From: VRUE01 sp035707825
GTDB lineage: Bacteria; Actinomycetota; Thermoleophilia; Solirubrobacterales; 70-9
Reading direction: 5' to 3'
Assembly (NCBI GenBank): GCA_035707825.1
Contig: DASSTR010000031.1
Location: forward strand, 1-20,504
DNA: 20,504 bases
Shown here: positions 9,318-17,383 of the stretch, in pieces
Numbering within the stretch: the first letter of the stretch is position 1
Layout of the letters: the number at the start of each line of letters is the position of its first letter
The notes under the pieces: model-generated
What the model was told of the DNA's origin: nothing
What the model saw: the letters and a program-made list of their open reading frames with translations, nothing else
Database searches by the model: none
Translations under genes and position numbers: made by a program

Positions 9318-9526
9318 CAGTCGACCTCGGTCCCCTCGATCAGAAAGGCGACCCGCACATGGGCGCGGTACTCGTCGAGGTTCTCGCCGCGGATGCCGGT
9401 CGAGACGATGTCGACCGCGCGGATGTTGCGCAGCGTCCCATGCGCCTGATTCAAAGCCTGCCTGGCGGCGTCGTCAGTCGACGTTTTGGAACTGCCGACC
9501 AGCTCGATGATCTTCACGACAGCCAT
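9317..9526 (-). CDS. Dodecin-family protein lacking the flavin-stacking tryptophan
   Basis: Dodecins are small dodecameric proteins that store flavins or related cofactors. This 69-residue product has the family pattern: KIIELVGSS at the N-terminus, a helix with ALNQAHGTLRNI, and two beta-strands ending EYRAHVRVAF. Length is typical. In flavin-binding members the helix is followed by a DWFEV-like segment whose Trp stacks on the flavin; here the site reads RAVDI, with Ala 37. Flavin binding of the usual kind is thus doubtful. Start ATG 9526 is well supported by GGAGGAG 4 bases upstream. It overlaps the preceding small gene by 13 bases and the rhodanese start by one base. Confidence 0.87.
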   Translation of the reverse strand: MAVVKIIELVGSSKTSTDDAARQALNQAHGTLRNIRAVDIVSTGIRGENLDEYRAHVRVAFLIEGTEVD

Positions 9527-9714
9527 CTATCTCCTCCATTGCCTTCCAGGTCCTGGACCATGGCCTTTGCATTGACGCCCTCGAGCAGCGCCGCCCGCTG
9601 CCACGGGGCCGTCCGCTCCCCTTGGGGAGCGACGGCTGGAGCGGTATCCGCGTGGAACCGCTCGATCGCGGCGGCGATCGCCGCCGCCTCCTCGGCGCTA
9701 GCGCTTTGGGCCAT
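9514..9714 (-). CDS. Small protein resembling acyl-CoA carboxylase epsilon subunit
   Basis: This 66-residue product begins with an Ala-rich helix (SAEEAAAIAAAIERFHAD), then a Pro-containing linker, then PWQRAALLEGV. The order of an EExAAIxAAI helix followed by a Trp/Arg segment recalls the small epsilon (AccE) and OadG/MmdD-like accessory subunits of biotin-dependent carboxylases. This is pattern resemblance only; the match is weak in such short proteins. It overlaps the dodecin gene by 13 bases and starts 46 bases after the RTX gene, without a strong Shine-Dalgarno sequence. The biotin carboxylase gene of the window is about 8 kb away and no beta subunit is near. Confidence 0.5.
   Translation of the reverse strand: MAQSASAEEAAAIAAAIERFHADTAPAVAPQGERTAPWQRAALLEGVNAKAMVQDLEGNGGDRWLS
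9531..9537 (-). promoter_or_regulatory. Strong Shine-Dalgarno sequence of the dodecin gene
   Basis: GGAGGAG on the minus strand lies 4 bases before ATG 9526, inside the coding sequence of the upstream small gene. It fixes the dodecin start. Confidence 0.7.
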
Positions 9715-9721
9715 GCCGCAA

Positions 9722-9773
9722 GCCTAGCCCTTGTGGTTCGGGCGCCTAGCCCTTGTGGGCCTAGCCCTTGTTG
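9722..9773. repeat. Threefold short repeat carrying the RTX gene stop codon
   Basis: GCCTAGCCCTTGTGG occurs at 9722-9736 and 9744-9758, and GCCTAGCCCTTGTTG at 9759-9773. On the minus strand each copy reads ACAAGGGCTAGGC, that is Lys-Gly-stop. The copy at 9759-9773 holds the real stop of the RTX gene, and the next copy lies exactly 15 bases downstream in the same frame. Confidence 0.85.
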
Positions 9774-11521
9774 TTGAGACCCGGGACCGGCGTGCCGTGC
9801 TTTTCCTCGGCGCAGAGGATCGGCGCCGGGTCGAATGAATCGGTGAAGGCGCGGCCGGCGGGCGTGCCGACGATCTTCGGCGGCGGGTGGCTGCCTTTTT
9901 TGCCTTTCGGGAAGATCGTCCGGCCGCGCCCGCACTGGATCACTTCGTCGCGCACGCCGTCGCGGGCGTCGATCACGTCGTCCCCGCCATTGCCGTAGAA
10001 GCGGTCGACCCCGGGCTGGCCGAGCATCGAGTTCTTGGCGCTGTCGCCGATCAGCACGTCGTAGTCGAAGGAGCCCTCCATGTCCTCGTTGGAGTCGTCG
10101 AGGCGGACGGGCTTGCAGTTGGGGACCGCGTCGATCCAGGCTTTGTTGAGCGGAAACGAGATGTAGAGGATGCCCGGATGGGCCTGCGTCTCGGCAAAGG
10201 AGGCGTCGTCGCGCCCGGGGCCTCCGACTATCGCGCCGCCGGCGCAGCCGCCGCCTGCCGCGAGCAGGTCGCCGTGCTTGCCGCCGTAGAGGAACGTGGG
10301 GCCGGGGAGGCCGCCGATCAGGCCGTCTGAGCCGGCGCCGCCGTAGAGGCGGTCGGCCCCGGAGCCGGCCTCGATCAGGTCGTCCTCGTCCCCACCGTGG
10401 ATCACGTCGTTGCCGGAGCCACCGGAGATACGCACGTTCTGGGCCCCCGCCAGAGACCCTTCGACCTGGAGGCGATCGTTTCCAGGGCCGAGATCCGCCA
10501 TCAGCCAGCGCGCCGGGCCATTGACGGGGCAGACCGCCTGCTTCAGGTCGGCGCTCAGCCGCGTGCAGCCGGCGCCGAGGGCGATCCCCTTGGCGGCCGT
10601 GACGACAAAGGTGGCGGGCTTGTCGTAGAAGGAGACGGCGAGATCGTCGTCGCCGGCGCCCCCGATGATCGCCAGGCCCCCTCCGCCCCCCGGCGCATCG
10701 TCGAGTTCGACGAAGGCCGACCCTTTCGGCGGCGCTTCCCGCCCGCATGAGGTGGTGCGGCCCTTGCCGCCGTGGCACTTGTCGGTTCCCTGCCCGCCGA
10801 TCAACTGGTCGTGGGGCCCGCCGCGAATCGTGTCGTCGCCCGGGCCCCCGTCGATCACGTTCGCCCGCTTGTCGCCGATCAGGACGTCGCGGAACGCCGA
10901 GCCCTCCAGGCTCTCGAAGCGAAAGAGCCGGTCGTGGCCGTCGCCGCGGGCCCGGTGGGCCGCAAGAGAGGCGTGGACCCCCGCCCCTTTGGCGCTGGAC
11001 ACGTCGGTGGCAAAGGAGGCGATGTCGCCGCCGCCCGACCCGCCGTCCATACGGTCGTAGCCGTAGTCGCCGTGAACTAGGTCGAAGCTGCCCGGGCCGC
11101 CGCTGAGGACGTCGATCCCGAGGCTTCCCGCGACCTCGTCGGCGTTGCCGGGACCGCCGAGGAGATGGTCGTCGCCAAGGTCTCCGATGACGATGTCCCC
11201 GTCGCCGGCGCCTCCGTCGGCGACGTCGTTGCCGCGACCGCCGTGGATCAGGTCGGCGCCCGGGCCCCCGCAGAGGAGGTCGTTGCCGAGGCTGCCGATG
11301 ATCGTGTCGTCGCCGAGGCCGCCCCAGATCACGTCGCGGCTCGGAGTGCCGCGCAGGACGTCGGGCCCGTCGGTGCCGACGATGCTGGGATGGCGCCCAT
11401 GGCAGCGCGGTTCCTCTTCCTGAGCGGCGCCGCCCGTCTTGCCGGGGGCCGCGGCGCCCAGCGTGAGGAGGGCGCACGCCAGCGCCAGAACCACCGCCTT
11501 TACCCCTGCCGGTGCTTTCAC
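9761..11521 (-). CDS. Secreted RTX (hemolysin-type calcium-binding repeat) protein
   Basis: The 586-residue protein begins with a basic residue and a hydrophobic signal sequence (about 8-25, VVLALACALLTLG). From about 50 it has glycine/aspartate nonapeptides such as GGLGDDTII, GSLGNDLLC, GGPGADLIH and GGRGNDVAD, which form calcium-binding parallel beta-rolls. A second repeat block lies around 370-420 (GGSGNDVIH, GGAGSDGLI) and a third near 500-525. Between them are non-repeat stretches. No protease or lipase domain is visible, so it may be structural or adhesive. Start GTG 11521 has only a weak AGGAT upstream; an internal GTG at 11494 is less likely because it removes the basic end. It follows the aldehyde dehydrogenase by 34 bases, separated by a hairpin. 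Confidence 0.86.
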   Translation of the reverse strand: MKAPAGVKAVVLALACALLTLGAAAPGKTGGAAQEEEPRCHGRHPSIVGTDGPDVLRGTPSRDVIWGGLGDDTIIGSLGNDLLCGGPGADLIHGGRGNDVADGGAGDGDIVIGDLGDDHLLGGPGNADEVAGSLGIDVLSGGPGSFDLVHGDYGYDRMDGGSGGGDIASFATDVSSAKGAGVHASLAAHRARGDGHDRLFRFESLEGSAFRDVLIGDKRANVIDGGPGDDTIRGGPHDQLIGGQGTDKCHGGKGRTTSCGREAPPKGSAFVELDDAPGGGGGLAIIGGAGDDDLAVSFYDKPATFVVTAAKGIALGAGCTRLSADLKQAVCPVNGPARWLMADLGPGNDRLQVEGSLAGAQNVRISGGSGNDVIHGGDEDDLIEAGSGADRLYGGAGSDGLIGGLPGPTFLYGGKHGDLLAAGGGCAGGAIVGGPGRDDASFAETQAHPGILYISFPLNKAWIDAVPNCKPVRLDDSNEDMEGSFDYDVLIGDSAKNSMLGQPGVDRFYGNGGDDVIDARDGVRDEVIQCGRGRTIFPKGKKGSHPPPKIVGTPAGRAFTDSFDPAPILCAEEKHGTPVPGLNNKG

Positions 11522-11557
11522 GAGGGCCGCGATCCTAGCCGGGGGCGCGGCTCCCTC
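11522..11557 (-). terminator. Possible hairpin between aldehyde dehydrogenase and RTX genes
   Basis: GAGGG-CCGCG (11522-11531) can pair with CGCGG (11546-11550) and CCCTC (11553-11557), leaving a 2-base bulge and a 14-base loop. The stem spans the aldehyde dehydrogenase stop and touches the RTX GTG. There is no T-run, so a classical terminator is uncertain; it might instead hinder RTX translation. Confidence 0.3.
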
Positions 11558-12983
11558 AATCGAGGTTGACCATGACGTGCTTGATCTCCGTGTAGTCCTC
11601 GAGCGCGTACATGGAGAGATCCTTGCCGTAGCCGGACTGCTTGTAGCCGCCGTGAGGCATCTCGGAGACGAGCGGGATGTGGTCGTTTATCCAGACGCAG
11701 CCGAACTGCAGGGCGTTGGCGACCCTCATCGCACGACCGACGTCGCGGGTCCAGACGGATGCCGCCAAGCCGTAGCGCGTGCCGTTGGCCCACTCGATCG
11801 CCTTCGCCTCGTCGGTGAACGGCTGCACGGTGATCACGGGACCGAAGATCTCGTTCTGGATCATCTCGTCGGGCTGTTCGAGCCCCGCGACGACGGCGGG
11901 CTCGAGGAAGTAGCCGGGAAGGTCGGGCTGCGCGCCCCCGGTGACGACCTCGGCGTGGGACGGCTTGCGTTCCAGGAAGCCCTCGACCCGCTCGCGCTGG
12001 CGCTCGGAGTTGAGCGGCCCGAGCGTCGTCTCCTCGGCGCGGGTATCGCCGAGGACGAGCGCCTTGGCCTGGGAGGCGAGGCCGCTGACCACGTCGTCGT
12101 AGACGCCGCTGGCGGCGAGGACCCGGGTCGCGGCGGTGCAGTCCTGGCCGGCGTTGTAGTAGCCCGTGCCCGCGATCGTCTCCAGCGCGGCCTCCATCCC
12201 CACGTCGTCGAAGACAACAACCGGCGCCTTGCCGCCGAGCTCGAGATGGACGCGCTTGAGGCTGTCGGCGGCCGCCTGCGCGATCCACTTGCCGGTCGGC
12301 GGAGACCCGGTCAGCGAGACCATCCCGACGTCGGGATGGGTGACCAGCTCCGCACCCGCCGGCTCGCCGTGGCCCCCGATCGCGTTGAGGACCCCCGCCG
12401 GCAGGATGTCGGCGCACCATTCGGCGAACAGAAGCGTGCTCACCGGCGTCGTCTCGGCCGGCTTGAGGACGACGGTGTTGCCGGCCGCCAGCGCCGGGCC
12501 GATCTTCCAGATCGCCATCATCAGGGGGTAGTTCCAGGGCGTGATCTGGCCGACCACGCCAACCGGCTCGCGGCGGATGAAGGAGGTGTGTCCCTCCATG
12601 TACTCGCCCGCCGCGCGGCCCTCCAGGCATCGGGCGGCGCCGGCGAAGAAGCGCAGGTTGTCGGCCATCACCGGGATCTCGTCCTCGACCACGGCGCCCC
12701 TCGGCTTACCCGCGTCGGCGGACTCGAGGTCTGCGATCTCCTCGCCGCGCTCTTCGATCAGGTCCGCCATCCGCAGCAGCGCGCGGGCACGTTCGCCGGG
12801 CGGCGTCGTCGCCCAGCCCCCGAAGGCGCCCTTGGCGGCCTCCACCGCCCGATCGACGTCGGCCTTGGTCGAGAGCGGCGCCTCGGCGATCGCCTCACCG
12901 GTCGCCGGGTTGACGACGTCCTCCACGCCCCCTTCGACCGCGTCCACAGCCTTGCCGCCGATGAAGTTCTTCAGCTTTCTCAT
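11556..12983 (-). CDS. NAD(P)-dependent aldehyde dehydrogenase, gamma-aminobutyraldehyde/betaine-aldehyde type
   Basis: The 475-residue enzyme oxidises an aldehyde to its acid with NAD(P). Family marks are PWNYPL (substrate and cofactor cleft), LTGSPPTGK, the general base in LELGGK (Glu 248) and the nucleophile in GQDCTAATR (Cys 282). Features typical of the aminobutyraldehyde dehydrogenase (PatD/YdcW) group are YYNAGQDC and the C-terminal stretch HGGYKQSGYGKDLS followed by ALEDYTEIKHV. A 4-aminobutanal or similar omega-amino aldehyde is therefore the likely substrate, though betaine aldehyde or others are possible. Its ATG overlaps the alanine dehydrogenase stop (ATGA), so the two are translationally coupled. 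It is the last gene of the amine operon. Confidence 0.92.
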   Translation of the reverse strand: MRKLKNFIGGKAVDAVEGGVEDVVNPATGEAIAEAPLSTKADVDRAVEAAKGAFGGWATTPPGERARALLRMADLIEERGEEIADLESADAGKPRGAVVEDEIPVMADNLRFFAGAARCLEGRAAGEYMEGHTSFIRREPVGVVGQITPWNYPLMMAIWKIGPALAAGNTVVLKPAETTPVSTLLFAEWCADILPAGVLNAIGGHGEPAGAELVTHPDVGMVSLTGSPPTGKWIAQAAADSLKRVHLELGGKAPVVVFDDVGMEAALETIAGTGYYNAGQDCTAATRVLAASGVYDDVVSGLASQAKALVLGDTRAEETTLGPLNSERQRERVEGFLERKPSHAEVVTGGAQPDLPGYFLEPAVVAGLEQPDEMIQNEIFGPVITVQPFTDEAKAIEWANGTRYGLAASVWTRDVGRAMRVANALQFGCVWINDHIPLVSEMPHGGYKQSGYGKDLSMYALEDYTEIKHVMVNLD

Positions 12984-14191
12984 GATTCCGCCCCCGTACT
13001 CTGCTCTCGCTCGCTCGCACTACTTACAACCGGAGATCTTGCTCGCTCGCTTTCGCGTCCGCCGGGGGCGGGCTCAAAGTCCAGCGCCTCCTCGACGGGT
13101 ACCCATGTAGTTCCAACCCCTTCGGCCACCGCGGGGTGCGTCACTTCGCCGGCGGCGACGTTGACGCCGAGGCGCAGCCCCGGATCGCGCCGGATGGCGC
13201 CCTCGAGCCCGTGGTCGGCAAGGGCGATCGCGTAGGGGAGGGTGGCGTTGGTCAGCGCCGAGGTCGAGGTGACCGGGACCGCTCCGGGCATGTTCGAAAC
13301 GCAGTAATGGATGATCCCGTCGACCTCGAAGGTCGGGTCGCGGTGCGTCGTGGGGCGCGAGGTCTCAAAGCAGCCGCCCTGGTCGATCGCCACGTCGACG
13401 AGGACCGCTCCGGGTTTCATCTGCGACAGCTGCTCGCGCCGCACGACGGAGGGCGCGCGGGCGCCGTGGACCAGCACGGAGCCGATCACCATGTCGGCGA
13501 CGGGCAGCATCTCTTCCACCGCCAGCGTGGTCGAGTAGATCGTCGAGCAGCGGCCGGCGAATATCCACTCGAGCTCGCGCAGGCGCTCGATCGATTTATC
13601 GAAGACGAAGACGTCCGCCTCCATGCCGATCGCGATGAAGGCGGCGTTCATGCCAACCACCCCGCCGCCGATCACCATCACGTTGGCGGCGGCCACGCCG
13701 GGAACGCCGCCGAGCAGGATGCCGCGGCCGCCGAGCGGCTTCTCGAGCATGAAGGCCCCCGCCTGGGTGGCGAGCTTGCCGGCGATCTCGCTCATCGGCG
13801 CCAATAGGGGCAGGCGGCCGCGGGCGTCCTCGACCGTCTCATAGGCGATGCAGGTCGCTCCCGACTCGCGCAGGCCCTTGGTCTGATCGGGATCGGGAGC
13901 GAGGTGCAGGTAGGTGAAGAGGAGCTGGCCCTGCCGCAGCATCGCGATCTCCGGCGGCTGCGGCTCCTTCACCTTCAAGACCATTTCGGCCTCCGCGAAG
14001 ACGGCGTCGGCGTCGGGCGCGATGCCGGCGCCCTGCGATTCGAAGTCGGCGTCGGCGATCGCGCTGCCCTCCCCGGCGCCCGCCTCGATCAGGACCTCAT
14101 GTCCGTGCTCGACCATTTCGCGCACTCCGGCGGGGGTGATCGCGACCCGGTACTCGTCGGGCTTGGTCTCCCCCGGCACGCCGACCTTCAC
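12980..14191 (-). CDS. ald: Alanine dehydrogenase with C-terminal extension
   Basis: Ald interconverts L-alanine and pyruvate plus ammonia with NAD. The 403-residue protein shows Arg 15 (DEYRVA), Lys 75 (KVKEP) and His 96 (YLHLA) of the active site, and the Rossmann loop GGGVVGMNAA. The Asp of DVAIDQGG matches the catalytic aspartate, and NMPGAVPxTST is a family signature. Homologues end after AAGEVTHPAVAE; here about 30 to 40 further residues, rich in Glu, Arg and Ser, follow. Start GTG 14191 has GGAGG 10 bases upstream. It lies 61 bases after pucR and overlaps the aldehyde dehydrogenase by 4 bases. In this cluster it would return alanine, made by a pyruvate-dependent aminotransferase, to pyruvate. 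Confidence 0.95.
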   Translation of the reverse strand: MKVGVPGETKPDEYRVAITPAGVREMVEHGHEVLIEAGAGEGSAIADADFESQGAGIAPDADAVFAEAEMVLKVKEPQPPEIAMLRQGQLLFTYLHLAPDPDQTKGLRESGATCIAYETVEDARGRLPLLAPMSEIAGKLATQAGAFMLEKPLGGRGILLGGVPGVAAANVMVIGGGVVGMNAAFIAIGMEADVFVFDKSIERLRELEWIFAGRCSTIYSTTLAVEEMLPVADMVIGSVLVHGARAPSVVRREQLSQMKPGAVLVDVAIDQGGCFETSRPTTHRDPTFEVDGIIHYCVSNMPGAVPVTSTSALTNATLPYAIALADHGLEGAIRRDPGLRLGVNVAAGEVTHPAVAEGVGTTWVPVEEALDFEPAPGGRESERARSPVVSSASEREQSTGAES

Positions 14192-14252
14192 AGGCCGTGC
14201 GCCTCCGGGGTCAGGTCGCCGTCGGCCCCACAGGGCTCCGCCGCGGCGCCGC

Positions 14253-15812
14253 TCACTGGCCGACCAGCTCCCTGGCCCGCAGCGCCAGCCAGAACTCGAT
14301 CCGGTCGTTTGCGCGTGAGAGCTTGCGCCCGGTCAGCTCTTCGACCTTGCGCATCCGGTAGCGAAGCGTGTGCCGGTGGCAGTAGACCTCGCGGGCGGCG
14401 CGCTCCCACTGGCCGTTCTGCTCGATGAAGGCCTCCAGCGAGCGCAGCAGCTCGCCGCCGTACTCGTCGTCGCCGTTTTCGATCGGCCCCAGGACGCTGT
14501 CGCAGTAGAGCTTCAGGGCTTCGTCGTCCTGGACGGAGAGCAGCAGGGTGAACGCGCCCAGATCGCGCCAGGAGGCGACGTCGGAGCCGCCGCTTCCGTC
14601 GAAGGCCGTCGCCTCGAGCGCGCAGCGCGCCTCGTGGAAGGAGCGGCGCAGGTCCTCGGGCGGCGCCGGGCGGCTGGCGGCGGCGCGCACCGCCCCGCGC
14701 TCCGCGGTCAGCGCTTTGCGCGCGTCGAGCGCGACGTCGATCGGGTCGCGGTCGGCGGCATCGACGACCGCGCAGAGCAGCTCGCGCCCCGCACTCGTGT
14801 GAGGGGCGACGACGGCGGGGCAGGCATCCGCGGCGAGGGCGCGCTCCAGAATCGGCTCGCCGGCGGAGGGATCGTCGAGGGCGAAGACGAGGACGGCGGC
14901 TTCGTCGCCGATCCCGAACGGCTCGAGGCGGCGGCGCAGCTCAGAGGCCTCGAGCCTGCCGCCGAGGACGCCGGCCAGCACGTCGCCCGCCAGGCGGCGC
15001 TCGGTCTCACGCGCGACGCGGCGGCGCATCAGCTCCAGGGCGACGACGGCAACCGCCTGCTGGAGGATCAGCCGCTCGAAGTCGCCGAGCCCACCGGAGT
15101 CGCGGACGATCACCACCCAGGCCTGCGGGGGGCCGCCGCCGGGCGAGATCACCGGATGGGCGAGGGCCCGTCCCGCCACCGATGGGTGGGAGGGCACGAA
15201 GGGATGGCCGTCGCTGATGTGGGAGAGGGCTTCTTTGCGGATCGCGCCCACCGCCTCGGCCGAGAGTTCGCGCCGGAACTGGCGCCCCGCCATCCGCTCG
15301 CCGCGGCCGTTGAGGATCGCCACCGTTCCCCCCACCGCCGAGGCGATCGTGGCGACGATCTCCTCCAGGCCGCGCTCTTCGAGCACCAGCCGCTCGAGCC
15401 GGCGCTGCACCGCGATGCCCCGCTGCAGCACCCTGTACTGCTCGTTGACGAGGCGGGTGAACGCCTTCTCGGTGATCGCGATGAACGGGGTCGAGTAGGG
15501 GACCTCGAAGAGGGGGAAGTCGCGCTTGAGCGCCTCCTCGACCATCGGCTGCGGCAGCGACTCGTGCGTGAAGCCGGTGCCGAAGCCGAGCCCGGCGAGA
15601 TTGTGGTCGGCCAGACGGCCGATGAATTCGCGCTGTTTGTCGGCGGTGTCGAGCGGGATGCCGGTCGTCAACATCAGCTCGCCGCCGGAAAGCCACGGCG
15701 TCGGGTCCTCGAGCTCGGAGATGTGGATCCACCGCACAGGCGCCTCGGCCGCGTGAGACCCCGCCGCAAGGCCGAGGTCGAGCTCGTCGAGCAGGCTCTG
15801 CACGGTGAGCAT
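14253..15812 (-). CDS. PucR-family transcriptional regulator
   Basis: The 519-residue protein has the three parts of this family. They are an N-terminal PucR domain (about 1-125, with VRWIHISELEDPTPWL and GGELMLTTG), a middle GGDEF-like, catalytically inactive domain (about 275-390), and a C-terminal helix-turn-helix (about 455-515, with YCHRHTLRYRMRKVEELTG). PucR proteins control purine, polyamine, GABA or other nitrogen catabolism, often activating neighbouring genes when substrate is present. It sits 6 bases after the aminotransferase gene and 61 before ald, so it is part of the operon it probably regulates. Its target would be the divergent region 17205-17383; this is an inference from position. 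Confidence 0.94.
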   Translation of the reverse strand: MLTVQSLLDELDLGLAAGSHAAEAPVRWIHISELEDPTPWLSGGELMLTTGIPLDTADKQREFIGRLADHNLAGLGFGTGFTHESLPQPMVEEALKRDFPLFEVPYSTPFIAITEKAFTRLVNEQYRVLQRGIAVQRRLERLVLEERGLEEIVATIASAVGGTVAILNGRGERMAGRQFRRELSAEAVGAIRKEALSHISDGHPFVPSHPSVAGRALAHPVISPGGGPPQAWVVIVRDSGGLGDFERLILQQAVAVVALELMRRRVARETERRLAGDVLAGVLGGRLEASELRRRLEPFGIGDEAAVLVFALDDPSAGEPILERALAADACPAVVAPHTSAGRELLCAVVDAADRDPIDVALDARKALTAERGAVRAAASRPAPPEDLRRSFHEARCALEATAFDGSGGSDVASWRDLGAFTLLLSVQDDEALKLYCDSVLGPIENGDDEYGGELLRSLEAFIEQNGQWERAAREVYCHRHTLRYRMRKVEELTGRKLSRANDRIEFWLALRARELVGQ

Positions 15813-15818
15813 CTATGC

Positions 15819-17204
15819 CTATCGGTGGACCTGCTCCCAGGCCTCGGTAAGGACGCCGTGGAGGACGTCGTGGATCTCTTCGAACTGCTCGCTGTCGGCG
15901 ATCAGCGGCGGCGCCAGCTGAATCACCGGGTCGCCGCGATCGTCGGCGCGGCAGATGAGGCCCCGCCGGTAGAGCTCGCTGGAGAGGAAGCCGCGCAGCA
16001 GCGCCTCCGACTCCTCCTCGTTGAAGCCCTCCTTCGTCTCCCTGTCCTTAACCAGCTCGATCGCCTGGAAGAAGCCGGCTCCGCGAACGTCCCCGACGAT
16101 CGGAATGTCATACAGCTTCTCCAGGGTCTCTCGAAACTCGCCTTCCTTGGCGAGGACGTGGGCGCAGAGGTCCTCGCGCTCGAAGACGTCCAGGTTGGCC
16201 ATCGCGACCGCGGACGCCACCGGGTGGCCGGCGAAGGTGAAGCCGTGGGCAAAGGACGCGGTGCCCTCCAGAAACGGCTCCGCGATCCGATCGGAGACGA
16301 TCATCGCCCCCATCGGGGCGTAGGCGGAGGTGAGGGCCTTCGCCACCGTGATGACGTCGGGCTGGTAGCCGAAGCGTTCGCAACCGAAATAGTGGCCGAG
16401 CCGGCCCCAGGCGCAGATCACCTCGTCGGAGATCATCAGCACGTCGTGGCGGTCGCAGATCTCGCGCACCCGCTCGAAGTAGCCGTCGGGCGGGACGAAG
16501 CAGCCGCCGGCGTTCTGCACCGGCTCGAGGATCACCGCCGCGACCGTCTCGGGGCTCTCGAATTCGATCCGCTCCTCGATCGCCTCCGCCGCCCAGAGGG
16601 GATGGCGGTCCGCCGGCCAGCGGTACAGGTTCGTGTTCGGAACGTGGCAGCCGCCGGGGGTGAGCGGCTCGAACGGCGCCCGCAGCTCGCTGATGCCGGT
16701 GGCCGAAAGCGCCCCCAGGGAAGTGCCGTGGTAGGCGATCTCGCGGGCGATCACCTTGTGCTTCTGGCCGTTGCCCCGCTGCCGGTGGTAGCTGCGCGCC
16801 AGCTTCAGCGCCGACTCGACCGCCTCCGAGCCGCCGGAGGTGAAGAAGACGCGGTTGAGTTCCCCCGGCGCCAAGGAGGCGATGCGGGCGGCCAGCTCGA
16901 TCGCCCGCGGATGCGCGTAGCTCCAGAGCGTGTAGAAGTCGAGCTCTTCCACCTGCCGGGCCGCCGCCTCGCCGAGCTCGGCGCGGCCGTGGCCGGCGTT
17001 GACGCAGAAGAGGCCGGAGAGGCCGTCGAGGTAGCGGTTGCCGCGTTCGTCGTAGACGTAGCAGCCGTCGCCGCGAACGATGATCGGGATCTCCCGCTCG
17101 TCGCTGTAGGCGCCCATGCGAGAGAAGTGCAACCAGAGATGGCGCTGCGCGAGCTTTTGCAGGGGGGCAACAACCTCCCCGCTCGCTCGAGACGCGATCG
17201 CCAT
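15819..17204 (-). CDS. Class III (omega) aminotransferase, pyruvate-dependent type likely
   Basis: This PLP enzyme moves the terminal amino group of an amine or omega-amino acid to a keto acid. With the start chosen here it has 461 residues. Visible are FFTSGGSEAVESALKLAR (PLP phosphate site), AYHG, the PLP-pyridine aspartate in ISDEVICAWGR (Asp 260) and the Schiff-base lysine in VAKALTS (Lys 289), then GFTFAGHPV. Relatives include putrescine-pyruvate, beta-alanine-pyruvate and taurine-pyruvate aminotransferases; the sequence does not decide between them. ATG 17204 is preferred because GAGGAG lies 6 bases before it; an upstream in-frame TTG at 17267 would add 21 residues with no family similarity. 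It leads the operon with pucR, ald and the aldehyde dehydrogenase. Confidence 0.93.
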   Translation of the reverse strand: MAIASRASGEVVAPLQKLAQRHLWLHFSRMGAYSDEREIPIIVRGDGCYVYDERGNRYLDGLSGLFCVNAGHGRAELGEAAARQVEELDFYTLWSYAHPRAIELAARIASLAPGELNRVFFTSGGSEAVESALKLARSYHRQRGNGQKHKVIAREIAYHGTSLGALSATGISELRAPFEPLTPGGCHVPNTNLYRWPADRHPLWAAEAIEERIEFESPETVAAVILEPVQNAGGCFVPPDGYFERVREICDRHDVLMISDEVICAWGRLGHYFGCERFGYQPDVITVAKALTSAYAPMGAMIVSDRIAEPFLEGTASFAHGFTFAGHPVASAVAMANLDVFEREDLCAHVLAKEGEFRETLEKLYDIPIVGDVRGAGFFQAIELVKDRETKEGFNEEESEALLRGFLSSELYRRGLICRADDRGDPVIQLAPPLIADSEQFEEIHDVLHGVLTEAWEQVHR

Positions 17205-17383
17205 ACGAAGCTCCTCTCCTACTGCGACGGTATGGACAACGCTAGCTCCCCCCAAGGCCCCATTCAAGTGGTCATTCGGTCAAGCCATACTCCGCTGCTT
17301 ATACAGAATGTACAAGGGCAAAGCCTCAGTTTGGGACATTTGCTACTTGCCCCTCTTGGCCGCAGAGGCGTACCTTCCGAGAC
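17205..17383. promoter_or_regulatory. Divergent promoter region between aminotransferase and permease
   Basis: About 180 bases separate the divergent genes and are clearly richer in A and T than the flanks. They hold the Shine-Dalgarno sequence of the aminotransferase (GAGGAG, minus, 17216-17211), a palindrome centred at 17307, and a possible rightward promoter TTGCCC (17347-17352), 18 bases, TACCTT (17371-17376). The arms GGGCAA (about 17316) and TTGCCC (17347) are also inverted repeats. Promoter calls are tentative. Confidence 0.5.
17299..17315. promoter_or_regulatory. Candidate regulator-binding palindrome
   Basis: TTATACA-GAA-TGTACAA is an inverted repeat with 6 of 7 pairs matching and a 3-base centre. 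It lies near the middle of the divergent intergenic region, a natural place for a PucR-type or other regulator to act on both transcripts. No binding site of this regulator is known to me, so the link is positional. Confidence 0.35.

Noticed and set aside
9474..11477. Open frame of 667 codons on the minus strand
   Set aside because: It is the shifted frame of the RTX gene, extremely rich in Arg and Gly. It also overlaps the dodecin and AccE-like genes.
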